Assembly (NCBI GenBank): GCA_014380825.1
Contig: JACMJD010000332.1
Span: forward strand, 1-5,807
Length of the DNA: 5,807 nt
Source of the DNA: Phycisphaerae bacterium
GTDB lineage: Bacteria > Planctomycetota > Phycisphaerae > Tepidisphaerales > Tepidisphaeraceae
Direction of reading: 5' to 3'
Shown here: positions 1 to 5,807 of the stretch, in pieces
Layout: every line of letters begins with the position of its first letter
Position numbering within the stretch: the stretch's first letter is position 1
Notes under the pieces: model-generated
What the model saw: only the letters and a program-made list of their open reading frames with translations
Told to the model about the DNA's origin: nothing
Database searches by the model: none
Translations under genes and position numbers: made by a program

Positions 1-1533
1 GCCGAAGCGGTGGCGGCGCTGATTTACGATTGGGACCGCCGCACGGCTGTCGTGCTTCGATCGCCGGCGCTGGCGAAGATCGTCGGATTCACGCCGGAAG
101 AAGCCGATGCGGATGAGCGCTGGTGGCGCGATCGGATTCATCCGGACGACCTGCCCGCGGCGCAGGCGCGCCTGGGGCGGGCGCTTGCCGACAACGAGCC
201 GGGATTCGCGGTTGAATATCGCGTGCAGCATCGCGACGGGCATTGGGTTCACGTGTGGGATCGCTGCATGATCGTGCGCGACTGCGACGATCAGGTCACA
301 CGGATCATCGGCAGCGCGGTTGACGTGACCGAATTGAAGCGCGCGCAGCACGAGCTTCAGAAAGCCAAGGAGATCGCCGAGTCGGCGGATCGCGCGAAGG
401 ATCAGTTCCTCGCCGTGTTGAGCCACGAGCTGCGTACGCCCCTCACGCCGGTGCTGGGCGCGGTGCACATCTGGGCGAACGATGAAACGGTGCCGGCGAA
501 GGCGCGCGAGGATCTGGAAATGATCCGCCGAAATATCGAGCTGGAAGCTCGACTGATCGACGATCTGCTCGATCTCACGCGCGTCGCCCGCGGCAAGATT
601 GATCTTCAGTTGCAACCGTGCGACGCGCACCTCGCAATCCAGCGTGCGGTGGAAATATGCCGGCCGGAGATGGCGCAGAAGAATCACGCGTTGACGATCG
701 ATTTGGCGGCCACCCGCAGCGTGATCGTGGCGGATGCGGCGCGATTCCAGCAGATCATCTGGAATCTGGTCCAGAACGCCGTGAAGTTCACGCCCGACCA
801 TCGTCACATCGCGGTGACGACGGCCTGCGAACACGATCAACTGGTCGTGCGCGTGAGCGACGATGGCATCGGAATCGCGCCCGAATCGATCGGCCGCATC
901 TTCGACGCCTTCGAGCAGGTGTCCCGCGACGTCACGCGTCGCTTCGGCGGGCTGGGACTCGGGCTGACGATCTCCAAGAAACTCGTCGACCTGCACGGCG
1001 GCGAGCTGCAAGCACAGTCGGACGGCATCGATCGCGGTTCGACATTCACGCTTCGCTTTCGGCTGGACACGGTCCACGCACCGGTCGAGCCCGCGCCTCC
1101 AGATCACGACATCGACGGCGACGGCGAGGGCGACGGCGAGCGGGTGACGCTGAGCGATCACGGTCACGATTCGCTCCGCATCCTGCTGGTCGAAGACCAT
1201 GCCGACACCGCCGAGGTAATCGCGAGGTTGCTGCGGGCGAATCGCTACCAGGTGCAGACCGCCGGCAATGTAGCCGAAGCGCTCGACTTGGCGGCGCGCG
1301 AGGTGTTTGATCTGGTCATCAGCGACCTGGGCTTGCCGGATGGAACCGGTCACGAGTTGATGCGACAGTTGATCAACCGCGCGAATCCGATCAAGGGAAT
1401 CGCGCTCACCGGGTTCGGCATGGAAGCGGATCTGGACCTCAGCCGCGAATCGGGGTTCGCCGAGCACCTGACCAAGCCGGTCGACCTGCATCGCCTAGAG
1501 GCGAGCATCCACCGCGTGGTCAGCGCTGACTAG
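1..1533 (+). CDS. Hybrid sensor histidine kinase (PAS-HisKA-HATPase_c-REC), 5' partial
   Basis: This is a two-component hybrid kinase that should autophosphorylate on His and pass the phosphate to its own receiver. Residues are counted from the GTG at position 10. A PAS_3-type fold covers about 1-105, with IHPDD and a YRVQHRDGHW segment, ending in the PAC-like DVTELKRAQ. A helical linker (106-131) leads to HisKA with SHELRTPL (phosphoacceptor His139). HATPase_c follows, with an N box (WNLVQNAVKF, Asn256), a G1 box (DDGIGIA, 284-290) and a G2 box (GGLGLGL, 313-319). An acidic linker (about 358-385) precedes the receiver (388-505), with acidic Glu395/Asp396, phosphoacceptor Asp439, Thr467 and Lys489-Pro490. 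The frame stays open to the left edge and the first PAS helix is already under way, so the GTG is probably internal and the true start lies upstream. No transmembrane segment is visible in this part. There is no DNA-binding output domain, so the receiver probably acts through protein partners. The stimulus is unknown. Confidence 0.95.
   Translation, partial: AEAVAALIYDWDRRTAVVLRSPALAKIVGFTPEEADADERWWRDRIHPDDLPAAQARLGRALADNEPGFAVEYRVQHRDGHWVHVWDRCMIVRDCDDQVTRIIGSAVDVTELKRAQHELQKAKEIAESADRAKDQFLAVLSHELRTPLTPVLGAVHIWANDETVPAKAREDLEMIRRNIELEARLIDDLLDLTRVARGKIDLQLQPCDAHLAIQRAVEICRPEMAQKNHALTIDLAATRSVIVADAARFQQIIWNLVQNAVKFTPDHRHIAVTTACEHDQLVVRVSDDGIGIAPESIGRIFDAFEQVSRDVTRRFGGLGLGLTISKKLVDLHGGELQAQSDGIDRGSTFTLRFRLDTVHAPVEPAPPDHDIDGDGEGDGERVTLSDHGHDSLRILLVEDHADTAEVIARLLRANRYQVQTAGNVAEALDLAAREVFDLVISDLGLPDGTGHELMRQLINRANPIKGIALTGFGMEADLDLSRESGFAEHLTKPVDLHRLEASIHRVVSAD
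1117..1140 (+). repeat. Two perfect tandem copies of a 12-bp unit in the kinase linker
   Basis: The unit ggcgacggcgag occurs twice back to back (1117-1128 and 1129-1140) and encodes Gly-Asp-Gly-Glu twice. It lies in the acidic flexible linker between the ATPase and receiver domains. Because the unit is a multiple of three, gain or loss of a copy would change linker length without breaking the frame. It may be a slippage-prone site, but that is inference. Confidence 0.85.
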
Positions 1534-1547
1534 CGGGCGAGCGAGCG

Positions 1548-1886
1548 TCACGACAAGTTCAGCATCAGCACGATCAGCCCGATGACAATGCTCACCACAA
1601 TCCCCGTGATGGCCAGGCCCTCGCCGCGCAGGTTGTCCAGCGAGAAGAGGATGCGCAACAGTGCGATCACGCTTAACAGCAGGCTGGCGATCGGGACTGA
1701 AAGAATCGCGAGCGCTTGAAGCGAATCCGGAAACGTGCGCCGGATGAACGGCAGCACGGGGCCGCAGAGCAGCGCGGCTTCGACGAGCGAGACGGTGATC
1801 GCGGTGATCGCGAGCTTGCTGAGGCGCGGATTAGCCTCGCGGGAACGACCGGCGGCGAAATACTCCAGCGGCGGGCGCGGCATCAT
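1548..1886 (-). CDS. Small three-helix membrane protein, DUF4190-like
   Basis: This encodes about 112 residues from the first of two adjacent ATGs (1886 or 1883). The short polar N-terminus (PRPPLEYFAAGR) is followed by three hydrophobic segments at about 26-48, 57-81 and 89-110. The last begins with LRGEGLAITGIVVSIV, which resembles the RG-x-GLAI-x-G signature of DUF4190 membrane proteins. The function of that family is not established, so none is assigned. The same frame is open upstream to an ATG at 1985, but I reject that start. Codons between 1887 and 1985 have clearly lower third-position GC (about 58% by hand count) than the gene body, look nothing like a membrane or signal segment, and would run through the intergenic palindrome. 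No strong Shine-Dalgarno sequence precedes either ATG. The gene converges on the kinase gene (14-bp gap) and diverges from the PEP-CTERM gene. Confidence 0.75.
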   Translation of the reverse strand: MMPRPPLEYFAAGRSREANPRLSKLAITAITVSLVEAALLCGPVLPFIRRTFPDSLQALAILSVPIASLLLSVIALLRILFSLDNLRGEGLAITGIVVSIVIGLIVLMLNLS

Positions 1887-1936
1887 TGCCGGGATGTTAT
1901 CACGCACGGGTCGCGAGCTGGATCGGCATGCACCCG

Positions 1937-1949
1937 GCAATTCAATTGC
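1937..1949. promoter_or_regulatory. Perfect 13-bp palindrome, candidate operator
   Basis: The sequence gcaatt-c-aattgc is a perfect inverted repeat of 6-bp arms around one central base. It is an AT-rich island in a GC-rich region, within the only sizeable non-coding gap, between two divergent genes. Its right arm overlaps the candidate -35 element of the PEP-CTERM gene. The loop is too short for an RNA hairpin, so a dimeric DNA-binding protein is the more natural reading. No regulator can be named, and a chance occurrence is possible. Confidence 0.35.
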
Positions 1950-1973
1950 TTCCTGATCCGAGCGCGTTACATT
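1946..1973 (+). promoter_or_regulatory. Weak sigma70-type promoter candidate for the PEP-CTERM gene
   Basis: TTGCTT (1946-1951) and TACATT (1968-1973) are separated by 16 bp. The -35 matches the consensus at three positions and the -10 at four. Transcription would begin near 1980, giving a 5' leader of about 38 bases. The match is poor and planctomycete promoters are not well defined, so this is only the best candidate in the gap. Confidence 0.25.
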
Positions 1974-2007
1974 CTCCCCGCACATTCACAAATTCCGGGG
2001 GGAAGCC

Positions 2008-2013
2008 GGGAGG
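2008..2013 (+). promoter_or_regulatory. Shine-Dalgarno sequence setting the start at 2018
   Basis: The purine run gggagg lies four bases before the ATG at 2018. This ATG also opens directly into a signal peptide. Together these favour it over the in-frame TTG at 1886, which would add 44 residues with no secretion signal. Confidence 0.6.
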
Positions 2014-2017
2014 CAGA

Positions 2018-3370
2018 ATGGGAACGCGCAGATTCCAAACGGGCATCTACCTGCTGTCGGCAGTGATCGCAACTCAGGCACGACTCGCCACCGCAGGGAA
2101 CGGCGACCTGCCGACAAGTCGCGATAATTACTCGATCCCCGCCGCCGATGTCCTGGACAACCTTGCGGACCTGCCGGCGGGCTGCAAGCGCCTGATCATC
2201 GCGACGCAATGCTTCGGCGGAACGTTCGTCAGGCTCGCGCGCGGGAAAGCCGACACCGCGGCGGCTTCGGGGTCCGACGATAAAACGAAAACGACCACCG
2301 GCGGATACGACAAGGGCGCGACGGATCAGACCAAGCCCGAATCCGGCAACAACGGCAAGAAAGTTCACGACTCCGGCGACGCCAGCAAAACCGGCCGCGA
2401 GAATCCGCAGAGCACCGACGGCACGGCAGGTAACACGCCGCTGCAAGACGTGAGCCTCGAGCCAACCAGCGACTCGGGCGCCGTGTACAGTCGTCACATC
2501 CTGATCTACGCCGGCCGACCGGAACCGACCGACAAAGCGGACCGCGACAAGATCAAGAATGCATTCCAAGGTCAGGCTCGAACCACCGTCCTTAGCGTGG
2601 GCGGCGGACGAAGACCAGGCAGCCCGAGCCAGGGAACCGACGGGTGGGACCGCCCCGCCGATGGGGTCGATCTGATCAAGGCGATGGAGGAGCTGAAGGC
2701 ACAGATCATGTCGTCGGCGCACCCGGAGCGCGAACAGTTCATTTTCTACGTCATGGATCACGGCGTTGAAGTGAGGAACACGCCCGCCACGCCGAACTCG
2801 CCGCCAACTTCGCCGGGGCAACGCGGCGTGATTCCCGGCGTCCAGATGTTTCGTTCGACGCCCACCGCGCCCGATGGCGAGTACGACATCGAAAAGATCA
2901 ACCTGATCGAAGACACCGAGAACGTCCCGGGCTTCAACCTCTTCATCCCGTTTACCGATGCAACCTACGCATACGACCCGTTCGGCGGCAGCAGCTTCTT
3001 TCAGCCGGGAGACTGGAGCCTTCAGGTCGGCTCACACTCGTTCGCCTCATTTTCCGAAGGTTACCGCGACCTCGGCGGCGCGGGCGATTACGTGGTTGGC
3101 GATTCGGCGGACGAAGGAATTTCCCTGTTTTTCCCAGTGCCCGAATCGCTCTTTCTCAATGAATTCTTCGATACAACGTTGGACGTGTCGTTCGACAACC
3201 TGGTCCCCGTAACCGGCGGGCCGCGCTTTCGGGAGTGGCTGGTGGGATCCGTGACGCAAACGTCCGGTGCGATGGCGCAACTGCCCGAGCCCACATCGGC
3301 GATGTTGCTGCTGATCGGCGCGTGCCGCTTGATACGTCGTCGTCGTGGGCACCGCAACGGCGGCGACTAG
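2018..3370 (+). CDS. Secreted PEP-CTERM protein, possible caspase-like peptidase with permuted core
   Basis: This encodes 450 residues. A signal peptide spans about 1-26 (Arg4-Arg5, apolar 10-19, likely cleavage after Ala-Thr-Ala). A helix plus strand reads ADVLDNLADLP then RLIIATQCFGGTF, with Cys65; this resembles the catalytic-Cys strand of clan CD peptidases (caspase, C13). A low-complexity linker rich in Gly, Asp, Lys, Thr and Ser covers about 76-157. Next come a strand (RHILIYAGRPE, 159-169), a second strand (TTVLSVGGG), a helix (219-232) and the strand EQFIFYVMDHG, with His248-Gly249, typical of the His element. Residues from about 300 to 415 look beta-rich. The C-terminus is a PEP-CTERM signal: Pro-Glu-Pro at 423-425, an apolar stretch, then Arg440-443. 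In that family, exosortase is expected to process the tail. Known clan CD enzymes have His before Cys, whereas here Cys comes first. Peptidase activity is therefore inferred, while export and the PEP-CTERM tail are well supported. The stop overlaps that of gyrB. Confidence 0.88.
   Translation: MGTRRFQTGIYLLSAVIATQARLATAGNGDLPTSRDNYSIPAADVLDNLADLPAGCKRLIIATQCFGGTFVRLARGKADTAAASGSDDKTKTTTGGYDKGATDQTKPESGNNGKKVHDSGDASKTGRENPQSTDGTAGNTPLQDVSLEPTSDSGAVYSRHILIYAGRPEPTDKADRDKIKNAFQGQARTTVLSVGGGRRPGSPSQGTDGWDRPADGVDLIKAMEELKAQIMSSAHPEREQFIFYVMDHGVEVRNTPATPNSPPTSPGQRGVIPGVQMFRSTPTAPDGEYDIEKINLIEDTENVPGFNLFIPFTDATYAYDPFGGSSFFQPGDWSLQVGSHSFASFSEGYRDLGGAGDYVVGDSADEGISLFFPVPESLFLNEFFDTTLDVSFDNLVPVTGGPRFREWLVGSVTQTSGAMAQLPEPTSAMLLLIGACRLIRRRRGHRNGGD
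3335..3346 (+). repeat. Four tandem CGT codons encoding the Arg4 of the PEP-CTERM tail
   Basis: The four consecutive arginines (residues 440-443) that end the sorting signal are all encoded by cgt, forming a perfect trinucleotide repeat. Such a run could change by slippage in whole codons, altering the basic cluster length without a frameshift. Confidence 0.8.
3367..3370. other. Shared palindromic CTAG forming both stop codons
   Basis: The plus-strand PEP-CTERM gene ends with TAG at 3368-3370 and minus-strand gyrB ends with TAG at 3369-3367. The two coding regions therefore overlap tail to tail in the self-complementary CTAG. There is no spacer for a conventional intrinsic terminator, and I saw no clear hairpin plus T-run in the flanks on either strand. 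Confidence 0.95.
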
Positions 3371-5807
3371 ACGTCCAGGTTCTTCACTTCCAGCGCGTGA
3401 TCTTCGATAAACTTTCTTCGACGCTCGACATCTTCGCCCATCAATGTGCTGAACAGGCGCTCGGCTTCGCCGGCTTCCTGTAGCGTGACGCGAAGCAGCA
3501 CTCGGCGCTCGGGATCGAGCGTGGTTTCCCACAGTTGCTCGGCGTTCATCTCGCCCAGACCTTTGAATCGCTTCACTTCGATGCCGTGCTTGCCGAGCTT
3601 GTAGATTTCCGGCAGCAATTGCGCCACGCCGGCCACATCGTGGGGCTTTTCTTCCTGGATCAGCGCGTACTTGGTTCGCAGCTTTTCGCCGGTGACGGAT
3701 TCTTCCTGGGTCAGGAAATAATCGTCGATCAGCAGGCCATACTGCGCGAGTTGTGTGAACAGCTTCTCAAGATCTTTCACTTCGTGCAGCTCGTGTACCT
3801 TCAGCAAGTGCAGGAACGCTTCGGGTTCGTCTTCCGCCGTTTCGGTGGTCGAATCCTTCGACGCCTGCTCGCGCAGGAACGCATCGCGATCGGTCAGGTC
3901 GTGGAAGTAAAACTCTTCGCCCTTCTGGACGACGCGGTAGATCGGCAGCCGGCCCTTGTTGTCGCGACGCGAGAGGAACTCGGCAAAGTCGATCCCGCGG
4001 CGCTGCACGACGCGAACCAGCTCGTCCAATCGCTGAAGCAACTCAGCCACGCGACGAAGCTCTTCGCCGTCCAGTCGGCGCGCGTCTTTCCCGGTATCGC
4101 CGTCACGAATCACGAGCGACGTTCCGTCCAGGCCGAGCGCGGTATAAATCTCGGACATCTTGCGATCGTTCAAAACGTATTCGTCCTTCTTCTTTCGCGT
4201 CACCATGTAAAGCGGCGGCTGCGCAACGTACACGCGGCCGGCGCGGATCAGCTCCTGCATGTGGCGGAAAAAGAAGGTCAGCAACAGTGTGCGGATGTGG
4301 CTGCCGTCCACGTCGGCGTCCGTCATGATGATCAGCTTGCCGTAACGACGCTTGGCCAGGTCGAAGTCTTCGCGAAAGCCGGTGCCCAGCGCACTGATGA
4401 TCGTGCGGATCGCCTCATGCGAAAGCATCTTCACGACGTTGGCCTTCTCGACGTTCAGGATCTTGCCGAACAGCGGAAGGATCGCCTGGATCTCGGAATT
4501 GCGGCCCTGCTTCGCGGAACCACCGGCGGAGTCGCCTTCTACGAGGAACAGCTCCGTATCTTCGTTCGATTTGCTGCGACAGTCAGATAACTTGCCGGGA
4601 AGCGAATTGCCTTCCAGCGAATTCTTACGACGAGTCAGCTCGCGCGCCTTTCGCGCCGCCTCGCGCGCCTCGGACGCGAGCATGCCTTTTTCGAAAATCG
4701 CTTTGGCGTCTTTGGGCTTCTCTTCGAAATACGAACCGAGTCGCTCGTTCAATCCTGAGCTGACAAATCCTTCGACTTCGCTGTTCCCGAGTTTCGTTTT
4801 CGTCTGCCCTTCGAACTGCGGCTCGGCCACCTTCACGCTCAGCACCGCGATCAGGCCTTCGCGCACGTCGTCCCCGCTCGGCCGGGAATCTTTAATCCAG
4901 CCTGCTTTTTCCGCGTGACGATTGATCGTGCCGGTGAGGGCAGTTTTGAATCCGGAGAGATGCGTGCCGCCTTCGTGCGTGTTGATGTTGTTTGCGAAAC
5001 TTTCGATTGTCTCGCTGTAGCCGTCGTTGTACTGCATCGCGACTTCAAGAATCATTCTCGATTCGGTGTCTTCCTTCTTGAAGTAAATGATCGGGTGCAA
5101 CACTTCTTTACCGTCGTTCAAATACTTCACGTATTCGACGAGCCCATGCTCATATTTGAACTCATCGCGCTTGGCGGGCGTGGTGCGCTCGTCTTCGATG
5201 ATGATCTGCACGCCCTCATTCAGGTACGCCAGTTCGCGCATGCGTTTCTGAAGGATTTCGTACTTGAAATCAATCTCAGGGAAGATTTTTTGATCGGCCT
5301 TGAACGTGACTTTCGTGCCGGTCTTGGTGCTCTTGCCGACGACTTTCAGATCGCTGGCTTTCTTGCCGCGCTCGAATTCCATGTGATACGTCTGACCGTC
5401 ACGGCTGACTTCCACTTCCAGCCATTCCGAGAGCGCATTCACGACCGACGCACCGACGCCGTGCAACCCGCCAGTGGTGCGGTAAGCGCTGTCGGCGTTG
5501 TGTTCGAATTTTCCGCCGGCACCGAGTTTTGCGAAAACGACTTCGACGGTCGGTATTTTTTCGGTCGGATGAATGCCGACCGGAATGCCGCGCCCATCGT
5601 CGGCCACCGTGACCGAACCGTCCACGTTGATCTTCACCAGGATGCTGCGGCAGTAGCCGGCAAGGGCCTCGTCGATCGAGTTGTCGACGATCTCGTACAC
5701 GAGCTGGTGCAGCCCGCGGGAGTTGATGCCGGCGATGTACATGCCGGGGCGCGTGCGGACGTGCTCGACATCGTTGAGCACGCGAATCTGGCTCTCGTCG
5801 TAATCGC
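3367..5807 (-). CDS. gyrB: DNA gyrase subunit B, 5' partial
   Basis: This is the ATPase subunit of DNA gyrase, which with GyrA introduces negative supercoils. Residues are counted from the Val codon at 5781. The GHKL ATPase shows Glu30 (YEIVDNSIDEAL), DDGRGIP (61-67) and TTGGLHGVG (102-110). The transducer carries the QTKTKLGN loop (326-333). TOPRIM has EGDSAGGSAKQGR (415-427) and MTDADVDGSHIR (486-497), including the metal-binding Glu and Asp residues. The C-terminal tail contains KRFKGLGEMNAEQLWETTLDP. A long insert lies between QPPLY and this tail (about 526-735), as in the 804-residue E. coli-type GyrB; total length and insert favour GyrB over ParE. The GTG at 5781 is not the true start: the frame continues to the edge and encodes DYDESQIR, the conserved GyrB N-terminus, so the start lies just outside. 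Oddities are Phe438, where Lys or Arg is usual, and YIAGIN, where YIGDTD is usual. Confidence 0.96.
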   Translation of the reverse strand, partial: DYDESQIRVLNDVEHVRTRPGMYIAGINSRGLHQLVYEIVDNSIDEALAGYCRSILVKINVDGSVTVADDGRGIPVGIHPTEKIPTVEVVFAKLGAGGKFEHNADSAYRTTGGLHGVGASVVNALSEWLEVEVSRDGQTYHMEFERGKKASDLKVVGKSTKTGTKVTFKADQKIFPEIDFKYEILQKRMRELAYLNEGVQIIIEDERTTPAKRDEFKYEHGLVEYVKYLNDGKEVLHPIIYFKKEDTESRMILEVAMQYNDGYSETIESFANNINTHEGGTHLSGFKTALTGTINRHAEKAGWIKDSRPSGDDVREGLIAVLSVKVAEPQFEGQTKTKLGNSEVEGFVSSGLNERLGSYFEEKPKDAKAIFEKGMLASEAREAARKARELTRRKNSLEGNSLPGKLSDCRSKSNEDTELFLVEGDSAGGSAKQGRNSEIQAILPLFGKILNVEKANVVKMLSHEAIRTIISALGTGFREDFDLAKRRYGKLIIMTDADVDGSHIRTLLLTFFFRHMQELIRAGRVYVAQPPLYMVTRKKKDEYVLNDRKMSEIYTALGLDGTSLVIRDGDTGKDARRLDGEELRRVAELLQRLDELVRVVQRRGIDFAEFLSRRDNKGRLPIYRVVQKGEEFYFHDLTDRDAFLREQASKDSTTETAEDEPEAFLHLLKVHELHEVKDLEKLFTQLAQYGLLIDDYFLTQEESVTGEKLRTKYALIQEEKPHDVAGVAQLLPEIYKLGKHGIEVKRFKGLGEMNAEQLWETTLDPERRVLLRVTLQEAGEAERLFSTLMGEDVERRRKFIEDHALEVKNLDV

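Noticed and set aside
618..1310. A 230-codon plus-strand open frame within the kinase
   Set aside because: It is an alternate frame over the HisKA, ATPase and receiver motifs, with Arg-rich low-quality translation.
1534..1547. Terminator between the kinase and the convergent membrane-protein gene
   Set aside because: The 14-bp gap is GC-rich without an inverted repeat or T-run on either strand.
1887..1985. N-terminal extension of the small membrane protein to ATG at 1985
   Set aside because: Third-position GC drops well below that of the gene body, the residues are polar with no signal character, and the segment crosses the palindrome and the candidate promoter.
1886..2017. N-terminal extension of the PEP-CTERM gene from TTG at 1886
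   Set aside because: It would bury the signal peptide 44 residues inside the protein. The ATG at 2018 has a Shine-Dalgarno sequence and a proper secretion signal.
1967..2821. A 284-codon minus-strand open frame opposite the PEP-CTERM gene
   Set aside because: It is Arg-, Ala- and Val-rich with no domain, and the opposite strand has a signal peptide, Shine-Dalgarno sequence and sorting tail. It is a GC-rich antisense artefact.
3535..4590. A 351-codon plus-strand open frame opposite gyrB
   Set aside because: It lies entirely antisense to well-conserved gyrB sequence, its translation is a mirror of gyrB codon bias, and it shows no recognisable domain.
3367..5781. Identification of the topoisomerase subunit as ParE, with a start at the GTG at 5781
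   Set aside because: The long E. coli-type insert and overall length favour GyrB. The conserved DYDESQIR segment continues upstream of 5781 to the window edge, so that GTG is internal.

Overview
The window most likely comes from a Planctomycetota bacterium or a related environmental lineage. It is GC-rich, with GC-rich third codon positions. It carries a PEP-CTERM protein with the short tail common in that phylum (Pro-Glu-Pro, a roughly 14-residue apolar stretch, then Arg4). Its gyrase B subunit has a long insert of a sequence type I associate with planctomycetes. No finer taxonomic placement can be supported from the sequence alone.

Four protein genes fill the window in strictly alternating orientation. 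(1) Positions 1-1533, plus strand: the 3' part of a hybrid sensor histidine kinase (PAS, HisKA, HATPase_c, receiver), open at the left edge. (2) Positions 1548-1886, minus strand: a small three-helix membrane protein resembling DUF4190, convergent with the kinase at a 14-bp gap. (3) Positions 2018-3370, plus strand: a secreted PEP-CTERM protein that I read as a possible caspase-like (clan CD) peptidase with its Cys and His elements in reversed order. (4) Positions 3367-5807, minus strand: gyrB, open at the right edge. The PEP-CTERM gene and gyrB share a palindromic CTAG in which each strand reads its own TAG stop.

The only real intergenic space is 1887-2017, between the divergent membrane-protein and PEP-CTERM genes. 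It holds a perfect 13-bp palindrome, a weak promoter candidate and a Shine-Dalgarno sequence for the PEP-CTERM gene. No tRNA, rRNA, CRISPR array, insertion sequence or convincing hairpin terminator was seen.

The genes do not form an obvious pathway: gyrB is housekeeping, the kinase is a signalling protein whose partner lies elsewhere, and the two middle genes encode envelope or exported proteins. The most interesting item is the PEP-CTERM protein. A Cys motif of the caspase/C13 type sits near its N-terminus, an Asp-His-Gly motif lies about 180 residues downstream, and a disordered linker follows the Cys element. This suggests a circularly permuted caspase-like core, which remains a hypothesis.
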